From positions 18,251-82,250 of the forward strand of contig CANMLS010000025.1 of NCBI GenBank assembly GCA_947498785.1: a DNA stretch of 64,000 nt. The letters are read 5' to 3'. A program made the position numbers and the translations under genes. Under the pieces are notes generated by a model that saw only the letters and a program-made list of their open reading frames with translations, made no database searches and was not told the origin of the DNA. Origin of the DNA: an uncultured Aquimarina sp. GTDB lineage: Bacteria > Bacteroidota > Bacteroidia > Flavobacteriales > Flavobacteriaceae. Positions 1-9,320 of the stretch are shown piece by piece (position 1 is the stretch's first letter; every line of letters starts with the position of its first letter).

Positions 1-858
1 TACGCTTTTCTAAAACAGGTTCGAGAAGCCAAATATGATCAGGTCATTGATGTTTATGGAAAATTAGAGAGTAACCTTATCTCTCTATTCTCTGGAGCTC
101 CAACAAAAACATCTTTCTACAAATGGTACACACAATTTTTATACTCCAAAACTATTAAAAGAATCCCTGACTCTATTACAAATGCCAGTACCGCAATAGA
201 AAACAGACTTCGTTTAATTTTTCCAGAAAACAGAATTACGGCAGAAATCACAAGACCAAAAATTTTTTTAACTAAAGAAGAAAAACAAAAAGCTGGTGAG
301 TTTTTAGAGTCTAATGGTATCAAATCAAAAACTCCATTAATTATGATTAGCGTTTTAGGAAGTGAAATGAAAAAAACTCTCCCATTTACCTATATGGCCA
401 AAATGATTGACAAAATAGTCAATAAAACAGGAGCAAATATCCTTTTTAACTATATACCTAATCAAGAAAAAGATGCGCGTACAATCTATAATCTTACTAT
501 GCCAAAAACACAAAGACACATCCATTTTGATGTATTTGCAAAAAGTTTACGCGGATTTCTTGCGATTCTATCACATTGTGATTCTTTAATGGGTAATGAA
601 GGAGGAGCTGTAAATATGGCAAAAGCTTTAGACATACCAACATTTACCATATTTTCTCCATGGATTAACAAAAAAGACTGGAACATGTTTGAGGACGGAG
701 AAACACAAATATCTGTCCATTTATCAGATTATTTACCTGGACTACTTTTACATAAAAACAGAAAAGAGCTTAAAAAGAAATCCCTCGAACTTTACCCATA
801 TTTCAAACCAGAATTATTCATTGATCAATTATATAATTTTTTAGATAAAAACATATGA
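1..858 (+). CDS. Glycosyltransferase family 9 (heptosyltransferase-like), 5' end outside window
   Basis: The frame is open from base 1, so the gene begins left of the window; 285 codons are visible. The family transfers heptose or related sugars from nucleotide donors to lipopolysaccharide at the inner face of the cytoplasmic membrane. The visible part starts inside the N-terminal Rossmann-like domain (YDQVIDVYGKLESN region). It ends with the family-typical donor-site segment GNEGGAVNMAKAL near codons 198-210, followed by the FSPW stretch that GT9 proteins carry in this place. The first internal Met (base 343) is not the true start because the upstream sequence is in frame and family-like. 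It opens a run of glycan genes, which supports an LPS-core role. The exact sugar cannot be read from sequence. Confidence 0.88.
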   Translation, partial: YAFLKQVREAKYDQVIDVYGKLESNLISLFSGAPTKTSFYKWYTQFLYSKTIKRIPDSITNASTAIENRLRLIFPENRITAEITRPKIFLTKEEKQKAGEFLESNGIKSKTPLIMISVLGSEMKKTLPFTYMAKMIDKIVNKTGANILFNYIPNQEKDARTIYNLTMPKTQRHIHFDVFAKSLRGFLAILSHCDSLMGNEGGAVNMAKALDIPTFTIFSPWINKKDWNMFEDGETQISVHLSDYLPGLLLHKNRKELKKKSLELYPYFKPELFIDQLYNFLDKNI

Positions 859-1047
859 TATCCTCCTTTCAAAACTCAAAAAATGTAATTTTAAATTTTT
901 AACCGAATAGTATCTATAAAGACTTAGCTGTTAAACACAAGAAATTCAAGCACTCTAATTTATTAAAATTAGTCTATATCACAGTTATTTCATTATTCCA
1001 AAATTAACTACTTTTACGCAACATAACTTACAAAAATAACATCAATA

Positions 1048-1815
1048 ATGGTTAAGCTCTCTGGAGTTATTATTACATATAATGAAGAAAGAAAAATTGA
1101 AAAATGCTTAGCATCGCTTCAAGGAGTAGTTGATGAAATTGTTGTGGTTGATTCTTTTTCAACAGATAGCACTGAAGAAATTTGCAAAAAATACAATGTT
1201 AAGTTTATAAAACAAAAATTTCTTGGCTATAAAGAACAAAAGAACTTTGTAATTACTCAAGCTTCATATGATCATATTATTTCTCTTGATGGAGATGAAG
1301 CATTATCTCCAGAACTTCAGGAATCCCTTATAAAATTAAAATCTAATTGGATTCATGATGGATACTACATGAACAGGTATAATAATTTTTGCGGACAATG
1401 GATAAATCATTCCGATTGGTATCCTGATAAAAAATTAAGAGCTTTTAAGAAAGGAAAAGGTGAATGGAAAGGTATTAACCCTCACGATTCCTATAAATTA
1501 TATAATCCAAAAAACTGCAAAAAAATAAAAGGAGATATCCTTCATTGGAATTACCCAACATATAGTGCTTATAACATCCAAATTGAAAAATTTTCTACCA
1601 TATCAGCACATTCTTATTATGAATTAGAAAAAAAAGCTTCCTTATGGAAAATTTTATTTAACCCTACTTGGGCATTTTTTAAAGCTTACTTTTTGCGACT
1701 TGGATTTCTAGATGGTCTCAATGGTTTTATTATTTGCGCTCAAACTGCTAATCTTACTTTTTTAAAATATATTAAGTTAAGAGAGCTTATTAAATCGGGC
1801 AATCCGAAGGAATAG
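1048..1815 (+). CDS. Glycosyltransferase family 2, WaaE/KdtX-like LPS core enzyme
   Basis: A 255-residue GT-A fold glycosyltransferase. It opens with the family pattern LSGVIITYNEERKIEKCL and carries the nucleotide-sugar/metal motif DGD at residues 81-83. The W-rich middle (WYPDKKLRAFKKGKGEW, then the IKGDILHWNY region) is typical of the WaaE/KdtX group, which adds glucose to heptose in LPS cores. The C-terminal hydrophobic stretch after residue 200 suggests membrane association. Its 3' end overlaps by 26 bp the 3' end of the convergent Kdo-kinase-like gene, an unusually tight tail-to-tail arrangement. Family assignment is firm; the acceptor sugar is inference from neighbours. Confidence 0.88.
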   Translation: MVKLSGVIITYNEERKIEKCLASLQGVVDEIVVVDSFSTDSTEEICKKYNVKFIKQKFLGYKEQKNFVITQASYDHIISLDGDEALSPELQESLIKLKSNWIHDGYYMNRYNNFCGQWINHSDWYPDKKLRAFKKGKGEWKGINPHDSYKLYNPKNCKKIKGDILHWNYPTYSAYNIQIEKFSTISAHSYYELEKKASLWKILFNPTWAFFKAYFLRLGFLDGLNGFIICAQTANLTFLKYIKLRELIKSGNPKE

Positions 1816-2596
1816 TTTTGTATTTCTTTTTCCAAAAAAATATTCTTTTTTTGATTCGAATTTTGCGATAATACCTGTTCTGAAATTCTTTTGTATACCT
1901 CCACATAAAGTCGAATACTTTTTTTTCATCTTCTCCTGTATATTTAGCATATTCATTACTCATTACACGAATCATAGATTCATGAATTGTCAATTTTGCA
2001 TAATTTTTTATTCTAGTATCAAAATCCATTTCCCCAAATTTCATCCGATTAAGATCCACCAAATAAAACTCATATTCTTCTCCTTTTCTTTTTATCAACG
2101 TATTACCTGGAGAATGATCCAAAAAGTTAACTCCATTATTGTGTAGTTTACATGTAAATCTAGTAAAAGCTCTAAGAATAGCTTCATGATCTGGAATATC
2201 AAAATCAGTAGTCAATTCTCTATAGGTAAGATCGTACTCCAATAACTCACTCACATAATAGCTTTTTTTAAATAAAAATGGTGTTATATGTAAGTCATAA
2301 GCCACAGGAGATGGTGTTTTTATGCCTAGTTTCAAAAGTTTATTAGCATAATTATAAGACCTTTCTGCCTTTGATTTTCTAAAAAATCGATAGACAATCT
2401 TATTTATAAAATTAGGAATCTTAAAAGACTTAATAGTATACTTTTTATCATCTATAACTACTATCTTAATTACATTGCGCTCTGCTGCACCTAATGTATC
2501 CGTATGTTCTTCAAAATTTAAAATACTACTCCTAATATCTGATTCTAAAGAAGTATAAGATGGATGAATGGTAAATCTATTTTGCATATTAATCAA
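1790..2596 (-). CDS. Lipopolysaccharide kinase, Kdo kinase-like (WaaP/KdkA family)
   Basis: A 268-residue protein kinase-like enzyme probably phosphorylating an inner-core sugar such as Kdo. The catalytic-loop equivalent is D160-H-S-P-G-N165, and VDLN with D181 replaces the DFG metal site, as in the InaA/WaaP/KdkA group. Basic N- and C-termini fit binding to anionic LPS at the membrane. Translation could begin at the first Met or three codons later (MQNRF). It lies between two glycosyltransferases of opposite orientation, which supports core assembly. Bacteroidota LPS often has one phosphorylated Kdo, so a Kdo kinase is expected near these genes, but substrate assignment is inference. Confidence 0.85.
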   Translation of the reverse strand: MINMQNRFTIHPSYTSLESDIRSSILNFEEHTDTLGAAERNVIKIVVIDDKKYTIKSFKIPNFINKIVYRFFRKSKAERSYNYANKLLKLGIKTPSPVAYDLHITPFLFKKSYYVSELLEYDLTYRELTTDFDIPDHEAILRAFTRFTCKLHNNGVNFLDHSPGNTLIKRKGEEYEFYLVDLNRMKFGEMDFDTRIKNYAKLTIHESMIRVMSNEYAKYTGEDEKKVFDFMWRYTKEFQNRYYRKIRIKKRIFFWKKKYKTIPSDCPI

Positions 2597-2668
2597 TATA
2601 TTCTAACAAAACTAAACAATATAGAAATGCTAAAAGATATAACTTTTAATTATTAAAGGTGAGCGCCT

Positions 2669-3688
2669 TTAATTTAAGAATAAATCATCTATTTTTTTAG
2701 AGCAATTTTCCCAAGTATGTTCTAACACCGTCTTTCTTATATCCGTTTTAAGCAAAAAAGCTTTTTCTATTAATTGTATCACAGTTTGATAATCAGAATG
2801 AATATCAAATAAAAAACCATTTTCTCCATGTGTTATTACATCAGGACAAAAACCTGTTTTTGATGCAACAGGAACACAATTAGACATCATTGCTTCTAAA
2901 ACTGGTACTGGTCCTCCTTCTAATATAGACGGGGAAACAAAAACATCTATTTTATTGTAAAGATCTGGATAAGATTCATAAGGTTCATTATAATAAATGA
3001 AATTCGAAAAAGTAAGAAGTTCACTAAATCTATTATAGTTTTCCCAGTTACGTCCAATCAAATAAAATGTTTTATTCGGCATATTTTTAATCAAGTCAAA
3101 GATTAAATCAGGATTTTTTCTAGCACCAAAATTAGAACAAAATCCTATACCTCCTACACCTCTTTCATGTCTATAAAAAAAACTAGATGATGTTCCAATA
3201 TGTATAACCTTAAGTATATCTGGTTTTACTCCAATACTGATTAAATATACTTTAATCGTAGAATTGAGACAAATTACATAATCTGCTTTATTTAAACACC
3301 ACACTACGTGTTTTTTAGAATATTTTTTAGACCAAGAAGGATGTGTAAACATAACCACATTTTTCTTATTCAAAATACTTGGGGTGCTACGTATACATCG
3401 ACAAAAATAATTTTGGTAAATATAATAGTAACCATCTGCATCAGGTATATTACGCAGCTTATTATCATAATAAGTAGTTGTATTTAAAGAAGAATGTCGT
3501 GATAAACGCCTAATTTTAGCTCCAAAAATCCAATCTTTATCTTTTTCTCTCGCCACGTAAACAACCTTATTAACTATTCTCTGAATAGTTTTTTTCTTTA
3601 GTTTAGATTTTAATATTGCAATAATATATTTCCATTTGTGAAACACCATAAAATATAATTGTTCTTGAAAACTACCTCCTTTTAGCAT
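2669..3688 (-). CDS. Glycosyltransferase family 4 (GT-B fold)
   Basis: A 339-residue retaining GT-B glycosyltransferase. The C-terminal domain contains the donor-site pattern SPSILEGGPVPVLEAMMSN, with the E-x7-E pair that contacts the sugar nucleotide, and the preceding KNPDLIFDLI and FYLIGRNW segments typical of group 1 enzymes. The N-terminus is very basic (about residues 15-55), consistent with peripheral membrane binding. It is transcribed in the same direction as the Kdo-kinase-like gene 72 bp downstream and may share its transcript. The sugar is not predictable; surface glycan or LPS synthesis is inferred from context. Confidence 0.85.
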   Translation of the reverse strand: MLKGGSFQEQLYFMVFHKWKYIIAILKSKLKKKTIQRIVNKVVYVAREKDKDWIFGAKIRRLSRHSSLNTTTYYDNKLRNIPDADGYYYIYQNYFCRCIRSTPSILNKKNVVMFTHPSWSKKYSKKHVVWCLNKADYVICLNSTIKVYLISIGVKPDILKVIHIGTSSSFFYRHERGVGGIGFCSNFGARKNPDLIFDLIKNMPNKTFYLIGRNWENYNRFSELLTFSNFIYYNEPYESYPDLYNKIDVFVSPSILEGGPVPVLEAMMSNCVPVASKTGFCPDVITHGENGFLFDIHSDYQTVIQLIEKAFLLKTDIRKTVLEHTWENCSKKIDDLFLN

Positions 3689-3970
3689 ATCGCTTTATTA
3701 ATTTCTTTCTTTATCCCGTTTCCTTATGTTCATTCTTTAGAACATATATCATTTCAACTTATATAAATATGTTCAAATTAAAAACGAAAACATATACCTG
3801 TAATGTTTGTATTTCGCATAAATGTAATCATTATCATTTGTCTAATCTATTTTCAACTTGTATTTTTGATTTTTAGATATATCTTAATTAGACTAAACTA
3901 AAACCTTGCCTAGTATTAATAACATTATTTTAAGCTACTTATATTTAAATTTATTATATCAAAATACAAC

Positions 3971-5077
3971 ATGCATATCCTACATTTATCTGCAGTTACC
4001 AATTGGGGTGGTGGTGAAAACCATATAGAAAATCTATGTTCTGAACTCTCAGAATCAAATCCAGAAGTTAAAAACACTATTTTATGTGCTAGAAACACAC
4101 CATTTCATAAAAGATTAGAAAAAACTGACCTTAATTATATTACAGCCCCTCTAAATATTAAAGTAGATCCGAGATATTTTTTGAAAATTGGTTCTTTTTG
4201 TAAAAAGGAAAAAGTAGATATAATTCATATTCATGAATCTAGTGCATTATTTTCTGCTATTCTAGCAGATAAGCTTTATAACCTTCCGCCGTTTGTATTT
4301 AGTAAAAAGACATCTTTCCCTATAAAACAAAGAAAAAAAACACTTTACAAATATAACTATCCGAAAATCAAAAAAATTCTATGTGTCTCGAATGAAACCA
4401 AAAAAGTAGCTGAACATGGTATCCTAGATCACACCAAATTATTAACTATATACCATGGCACAAATTTAAAAACAAAAAGTTCAGAAACTCCTTTCAAATT
4501 AAGAAAAAAATATGATATAAAATCTGATCAAAAAATTATAGGAAATATTGGTAATCATATTAAAGCTAAACATTTAGAAACTTGGATTAATGTTGCAGAT
4601 ACTATTATAAACAAGAACAAAAGAACAGATTTCTTTTTTGTACAAATAGGGACTTTTTCTGAACGAACAAAAGCTTTAGTCGATCAGGTAAAATCATTAA
4701 ACTTAGAAAAATATATGGTTTTTATGGACTATACTCCTAATGCTTCTAATTTTTTACCACAATTTGATCTTAGTTTAATCACTTCTCAAAGCGAAGGTAT
4801 CCCACAATTTATTTATGAATCAATGTATCATAAAACCCCTGTTATAAGTACCAATGTAGGAGGAATTTCTGAGGTCATCGAAGATAACACCAATGGCCTA
4901 TTAGCCCCTATGCATGATCATAAACGTTTAACAAACCATGTGATAACCCTTTCTGAAAATTCAGAATTACAAAAAGATTTCGTTACAAAAGGGTATAAAA
5001 AACTCATCAAAAAATTTACGACCAGTAATATGGCAAAACAGACTTTAGAGGTTTACAAAAATAATATTAATCTTTAA
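3971..5077 (+). CDS. Glycosyltransferase family 4, LPS/exopolysaccharide type
   Basis: A 368-residue GT-B glycosyltransferase. The start MHILHLSAVTNWGGGENH is the acceptor-domain opening of GT4 enzymes, with the glycine-rich loop at residues 12-16. The C-terminal donor domain has QSEGIPQFIYESM with the E-x7-E motif, followed by NVGGISEVIEDNTNG. No signal peptide or membrane segment is seen, so it should act on the cytoplasmic membrane face. It is divergent from the GT4 gene at 2669-3688, across a 282-bp AT-rich gap that must hold both promoters. Family certain, acceptor unknown. Confidence 0.87.
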   Translation: MHILHLSAVTNWGGGENHIENLCSELSESNPEVKNTILCARNTPFHKRLEKTDLNYITAPLNIKVDPRYFLKIGSFCKKEKVDIIHIHESSALFSAILADKLYNLPPFVFSKKTSFPIKQRKKTLYKYNYPKIKKILCVSNETKKVAEHGILDHTKLLTIYHGTNLKTKSSETPFKLRKKYDIKSDQKIIGNIGNHIKAKHLETWINVADTIINKNKRTDFFFVQIGTFSERTKALVDQVKSLNLEKYMVFMDYTPNASNFLPQFDLSLITSQSEGIPQFIYESMYHKTPVISTNVGGISEVIEDNTNGLLAPMHDHKRLTNHVITLSENSELQKDFVTKGYKKLIKKFTTSNMAKQTLEVYKNNINL

Positions 5078-5250
5078 TGATTTATTTTCTAAGAATATTA
5101 GATATAAAATTTGGTATTTTAACGAATCAAATCCTGCTATTCTTAGTTTTATAGAAACAAAAAAACAATTCTATCTTGTTTAATAATAAAAAAACTTACT
5201 CTTAAGCTTCTTTTGTATTTTTGCTTAATTTAAAATTTAAACCTTTTTGA

Positions 5251-5820
5251 ATGCCAGATCAACAAACAGAATTAGAAAAAACACTGACAACACTAAAAAA
5301 AGGAGGAATCATTCTTTATCCTACAGATACTGTTTGGGGTATTGGTTGTGATGCTACTAATGCCAATGCCATTGATAAAATATTTGCATTAAAACAACGA
5401 ATAGAAAGCAAATCAATGATATGTCTTGTCAGTGATTTTAAAATGCTACAACAATATGTAGAAGAAGTTCCTGAGGTAGCTTACGACATACTGAAATACG
5501 CTACAAAAGCAACTACAATAGTCTATGACAGACCTTTACGTGTTGCAGAAAATATAATTGCAGATGATAATACATTAGGAATTCGAGTAGTTAGGGATCC
5601 TTTTTGCGGAAAATTAATTAAGAAATTAAAAAGACCTATTATCTCTACATCGGCTAATATTAGTGGTAAACCTACTCCAAAAAACTTTAAAGAAATAGCC
5701 TCTGCTATTTTGGAAGGCGTAGACTATGTTGTAAATTTGCCACTACAAAATAAAAGTGCAAAACCTTCTTCAATTATCAAAATAGGAGGCGATAATACTG
5801 TAAAAATTATTAGGAAGTAA
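5251..5820 (+). CDS. tsaC: L-threonylcarbamoyladenylate synthase (Sua5/YrdC/YciO family)
   Basis: A 189-residue single-domain YrdC-type protein. It makes threonylcarbamoyl-AMP from threonine, bicarbonate and ATP, the first step of t6A37 modification of ANN-decoding tRNAs. The N-terminal nucleotide site GGIILYPTDTVWGIGCD (from about residue 18), the KQR segment near residue 50 and the STSANISGKPTP segment are all present. It lacks the extra Sua5 C-terminal domain, so it is the short TsaC form. The YciO subgroup, not proven to do this reaction, is the alternative. A TATTTTTG box (5216-5223) is a plausible -7 element. The cca gene follows after 7 bp, forming a tRNA-maturation operon. Confidence 0.88.
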   Translation: MPDQQTELEKTLTTLKKGGIILYPTDTVWGIGCDATNANAIDKIFALKQRIESKSMICLVSDFKMLQQYVEEVPEVAYDILKYATKATTIVYDRPLRVAENIIADDNTLGIRVVRDPFCGKLIKKLKRPIISTSANISGKPTPKNFKEIASAILEGVDYVVNLPLQNKSAKPSSIIKIGGDNTVKIIRK

Positions 5821-5827
5821 TTGATTC

Positions 5828-7252
5828 ATGTCGGAAGCTAAAAATTACAAAAACGCTCTACAACACCCAATTTTTAAAACGGTTACCCAAGCATCAGAAC
5901 ATCTACAATTAGAGAGCTATGTTATAGGTGGATTCGTTAGGGATTATGTTCTACAAAGAGGAACTGCCAAAGATATTGATATTGTTGCCGTAGGTAGTGG
6001 TATTGAATTGGCTAAAGAGGTTTCTAATCTTCTTCCCAATAAACCCAAAGTACAGGTTTTTAAGACCTATGGTACTGCAATGCTTAAATTAGATGATATT
6101 GAAGTAGAGTTTGTAGGCGCTAGAAAAGAATCCTATGCCGAAGACAGTCGAAATCCAACAGTAGAAAACGGCACACTTGAAGACGACCAAAATAGACGAG
6201 ATTTTACTATTAATGCTCTTGCCCTTCATTTATCAGATAAAAACTTTGGAGACATATTAGATCCTTTTGAAGGTTTACAAGACCTGAAAGCAAAAATAAT
6301 TCGTACTCCGCTAGATCCAGACATCACTTATTCTGACGACCCACTGCGAATGATGAGAGCGATTCGGTTTGCTACTCAACTCAATTTTAAAATTGAATCC
6401 ACTTCTTTAAAAGCCATAACGGATAATAAAGATCGTATTAAAATTATTACCAAAGAACGAATTGTTGTCGAATTACATAAAATTCTTCTTAGCGATAAAC
6501 CTTCTGTTGGTTTCAAATTACTTGAAAAAACAGGGCTCCTACCCTATATTCTTCCAGAGTTAATAGCATTAAAAGGAATTGATGAGATTGAAGGACAACG
6601 TCATAAAGATAATTTTTATCACACTCTAGAAGTTGTAGACAATATCTCTGAGGACACAAATGACTTATGGTTACGTTGGGCTGCCTTACTACATGATATC
6701 GGCAAAGCTCCTACAAAAAAATTCAGCAAAAAAGTAGGATGGACTTTTCACGGGCATGAATTTGTAGGCTCCAAAATGGTTTTTAAACTATTTAAACGTC
6801 TAAAAATGCCAATGAATGAAAAGATGAAATTCGTTCAAAAGATGGTACTTATGAGTTCCAGACCTATTGTAATAGCATCAGAAGTCACTGATTCTGCAGT
6901 ACGAAGGTTAGTTTTTGATGCAGGAGACCATATCGAAGAATTAATGACGCTTTGTGAAGCAGATATTACTACCAAAAATCCAAAACGATTCAAGAAATAT
7001 CACAACAATTTTAAGGTTGTAAGGCAAAAAATGGTAGAGGTAGAAGAACGTGATCAAATACGTAATTTTCAACCTCCGGTTACAGGAGAAGAAATTATGA
7101 AAGCTTTTAATATAAAACCTTCCAGAGAAATTGGAATTATTAAAGAAGCAATCAAAGAAGCAATTTTAGAAGGAGAAATAGCAAATGATCATGATTCAGC
7201 ATATGATTTTATGATAAAAAAAGGAAAAGAGTTGGGGTTAAAAAGTAGCTAA
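5828..7252 (+). CDS. cca: CCA-adding tRNA nucleotidyltransferase with HD domain
   Basis: A 474-residue class II nucleotidyltransferase that adds or repairs the 3' CCA end of tRNAs. The head domain shows GGFVRDYVLQRGTAKDIDIVAVG with the catalytic DxD pair, then RRDFTINALAL and the template motif DDPLRMMRAIRFATQL. A C-terminal HD phosphohydrolase domain begins near residue 255 (RHKDNFYHTLEVV) and contains LLHDIGKAPTK. HD-containing forms can also have phosphatase or phosphodiesterase activity. Length fits bacterial HD-type enzymes. It lies 7 bp behind tsaC and is probably cotranscribed with it. Confidence 0.93.
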   Translation: MSEAKNYKNALQHPIFKTVTQASEHLQLESYVIGGFVRDYVLQRGTAKDIDIVAVGSGIELAKEVSNLLPNKPKVQVFKTYGTAMLKLDDIEVEFVGARKESYAEDSRNPTVENGTLEDDQNRRDFTINALALHLSDKNFGDILDPFEGLQDLKAKIIRTPLDPDITYSDDPLRMMRAIRFATQLNFKIESTSLKAITDNKDRIKIITKERIVVELHKILLSDKPSVGFKLLEKTGLLPYILPELIALKGIDEIEGQRHKDNFYHTLEVVDNISEDTNDLWLRWAALLHDIGKAPTKKFSKKVGWTFHGHEFVGSKMVFKLFKRLKMPMNEKMKFVQKMVLMSSRPIVIASEVTDSAVRRLVFDAGDHIEELMTLCEADITTKNPKRFKKYHNNFKVVRQKMVEVEERDQIRNFQPPVTGEEIMKAFNIKPSREIGIIKEAIKEAILEGEIANDHDSAYDFMIKKGKELGLKSS

Positions 7253-7281
7253 GAAACAAAGAATCTAATGCATAGTGAATC

Positions 7282-7665
7282 ATGAGTACATTCAGAAATT
7301 TAATAATTTGGTAAAAGTCAATGGAATTGGTCACTAAAATAAATATTGAAACAAAAATATTTCCCAAAGAAGAACTATATGGATTAACTTCTCAAATCAG
7401 AAGAGCATCTGTATCAATCCCAAGTAATATTGCTGAAGGATATGGAAGAATGGGGAAAAATGATTACTTAAGATTCTTAAATATTGCAATTAGTTCACTT
7501 TTCGAATTACAGGCTCAATTAAAAACAGGAAAAAACCTTTCTTTTTTACAAGAAAACAACTTCAATATTTTGTTTGAAGACACAAGAGAAATTGAGCGTA
7601 TGCTAGTTAGCTATATCAAAAAAAATAAAAGATTCTTAATAAAATTATACTCCCTTAGATTCTAA
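7282..7665 (+). pseudogene. Four-helix-bundle (23S rRNA intervening-sequence type) protein with an in-frame stop
   Basis: The 114 residues from the ATG at 7321 give a near-complete S23/four-helix-bundle protein (SQIRRASVSIPSNIAEGYGR, then a FELQAQLKT helix). Family members start about 13 residues earlier with a pattern like FRNLxVWQKSMELV. Exactly that is encoded from ATG 7282 in the same frame, MSTFRNLIIW, then TAA at 7312-7314, then KSMELV. A single C-to-T change would turn the usual glutamine CAA into TAA. Either the gene is a fresh pseudogene, or translation restarts at 7321 and makes a shortened first helix, or the base is a sequence error. These proteins are often found inside 23S rRNA insertions; their function is not settled. 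Confidence 0.8.
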
Positions 7666-7692
7666 GATTCTTAATATCTCAGAGTCTTTTTA
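7664..7692 (+). terminator. Weak intrinsic terminator after the four-helix-bundle gene
   Basis: An 8-bp stem AAGATTCT / AGAGTCTT with one G-U pair, a 9-nt loop and a short T run overlaps the stop codon of the preceding gene. The heme A synthase gene starts 11 bp downstream. Confidence 0.4.
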
Positions 7693-7702
7693 TAACAAAA
7701 AA

Positions 7703-8719
7703 ATGAAAAAAGACAATAACAAAGTAATATACTGGCTGCTTACGGGGTGTTTATTGATTTTTATTATGGTAGTAGTAGGCGGTATTACTAGGCTTACACA
7801 TTCTGGATTGTCTATCTCCAATTATAAATTAATTTCTGGGACGATTCCTCCAATGAATGAAACAGAATGGAACGAAGCCTTTGACTTATACAAACAATAC
7901 CCTGAGTATCAAAAAATAAATAACCAATTCACTCTCGAAGATTTTAAAGACATCTATTTTTGGGAATGGATACATCGTGTTATTGGAAGATTTATTGGCG
8001 TTGTATTCATTATCCCTTTTTTATATTTCTTAATCACCAAACAACTTTCGAAACCAACAATTAGAAAATCTATAATTCTTATGTTATTAGGAGGTTTTCA
8101 AGGTTTTCTTGGTTGGTTTATGGTAAAAAGCGGATTAATTGAGAGACCAGATGTAAGTCACTATAGGCTTGCAATGCATCTCACCGCCGCATTTATAACC
8201 TTCGCATATACACTTTGGGTTGCTCTGGACCTTATGTATCCAGTAAAAAGAACTATAAACATTAAATTTAGAAACCTTCTACGATTAACTTTGGGTATAC
8301 TACTCGTTCAAATCATTTATGGCGCTTTTGTAGCTGGTTTAGATGCTGGGTTTTTACATAATCATTGGCCTCTAATGAATGATGGTACACTAATTCATGA
8401 GTCAGTATACATAGAACAATCTCCAATAATAATGAATTTTATCCAAGGTAAAAGTGGGGTGCAATTCATACACCGTTACTTAGCATATATTGTTGTGGGA
8501 TTCATTGTACTAGTTTGGTATAAAGGCAAGCAAATAGAAAAAAATAAGATACAAACTAATTCGTTGCATATAATCTTAATCATAGTTGGCGTTCAATTTT
8601 TATTGGGTATTTTCACTTTAATACACAGAGTTCCGATCACATTGGGAGTGCTTCATCAAGTTGTTGCATTTTTCTTACTTGGGGCAATGACTTTTTCATT
8701 ACATCGTTTTAGCAAATAA
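7703..8719 (+). CDS. ctaA: Heme A synthase (CtaA/COX15)
   Basis: A 338-residue polytopic membrane protein converting heme O to heme A for aa3-type cytochrome oxidases. The diagnostic opening VGGITRLTHSGLSISNYKL follows the first membrane helix (about residues 8-28), and WEWIHRVIGRFIGVVF carries a conserved heme-ligand histidine. Further family signatures are GAFVAGLDAGFLHNHWPLM and QFIHRYLAY, with another histidine, in the second half. About eight membrane helices are expected and seen. Length fits the proteobacterial/COX15 type. Cytochrome oxidase genes are not in the window, so its partner genes lie elsewhere. Confidence 0.93.
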   Translation: MKKDNNKVIYWLLTGCLLIFIMVVVGGITRLTHSGLSISNYKLISGTIPPMNETEWNEAFDLYKQYPEYQKINNQFTLEDFKDIYFWEWIHRVIGRFIGVVFIIPFLYFLITKQLSKPTIRKSIILMLLGGFQGFLGWFMVKSGLIERPDVSHYRLAMHLTAAFITFAYTLWVALDLMYPVKRTINIKFRNLLRLTLGILLVQIIYGAFVAGLDAGFLHNHWPLMNDGTLIHESVYIEQSPIIMNFIQGKSGVQFIHRYLAYIVVGFIVLVWYKGKQIEKNKIQTNSLHIILIIVGVQFLLGIFTLIHRVPITLGVLHQVVAFFLLGAMTFSLHRFSK

Positions 8720-8733
8720 CAGTGCATTTGTAG

Positions 8734-8741
8734 TATCTTTG
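8734..8741 (+). promoter_or_regulatory. Bacteroidota -7 promoter box (TATCTTTG)
   Basis: TATCTTTG matches the TAnnTTTG -7 consensus of Bacteroidota sigma-A promoters and sits 20 bp before the ATG at 8762. No clear -33 TTTG at the usual spacing is visible. Confidence 0.45.
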
Positions 8742-8761
8742 TTTTTACAAATTAATTAAGA

Positions 8762-9265
8762 ATGATTTATCGTTTTAGAGTTATCCTAGATACGGAAGAA
8801 GACGTGTTTAGAGATATCGAAATAGAACAAGAAGCTACTCTGGAGCAGTTTCACAATGTAATTACACAATCATTTGGTTTTGACGGAACCGAAATGGCAT
8901 CCTTTTATATCAGTGATGATCAATGGAACCAGGGTGAAGAAATATCATTATTTGATATGAGTGACGGCAATCAACCTGTTCGATTAATGAATGAAACTAC
9001 TCTTATTGATGTTGCTCATGAAGCTTCTCCTAAACTAATTTATATCTATGATTTCCTGAGTATGTGGACATTTTTGGTAGAATTGGCAGAAATTGCAGAA
9101 TATGAAAACGGAAGAGAATATCCAAATATAATGTTTGTGCATGGTCAATTACCTGATAACGCTCCTGAAAAAGAATTCAAAGCAGATGTGAATGATGAAG
9201 AAAATGAAAGTTTCATGGATCTTGATGAATATGATGATCTCGGATTTGATGAAAACTGGAACTAA
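8762..9265 (+). CDS. pRiA4b ORF-3-like family protein
   Basis: A 167-residue protein matching the plasmid pRiA4b ORF-3 family: YRFRVILDTEEDVFRDIEIEQEATLEQFHNVI, then the SFGFDGTEMASFYISDDQW region. The C-terminus is strongly acidic (from about residue 135, many D/E), which suggests a soluble protein interacting with a basic partner. The family is named from a plasmid gene and is often next to mobile elements, but this copy sits among housekeeping genes. Its biochemical function is unknown. A TATCTTTG box 20 bp upstream suggests its own promoter. Confidence 0.8.
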   Translation: MIYRFRVILDTEEDVFRDIEIEQEATLEQFHNVITQSFGFDGTEMASFYISDDQWNQGEEISLFDMSDGNQPVRLMNETTLIDVAHEASPKLIYIYDFLSMWTFLVELAEIAEYENGREYPNIMFVHGQLPDNAPEKEFKADVNDEENESFMDLDEYDDLGFDENWN

Positions 9266-9288
9266 AAATTAATTATTAATTAAAAAAA

Positions 9289-9308
9289 ATCTCGGCCTTA
9301 GCTGAGAT
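9289..9308. promoter_or_regulatory. Hairpin in the leader of the nucleoid-associated protein gene
   Basis: ATCTCGGC and GCTGAGAT form an 8-bp stem (one G-U) around a CTTA loop. An eight-A run on its left would be a T tract on the minus strand, so it has intrinsic-terminator geometry in the minus direction only. A second short stem (ATGAC/GTCAT, 9307-9322) covers the start codon at 9321, so it may also affect translation. Confidence 0.35.
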
Positions 9309-9320
9309 GACACATAAGTC

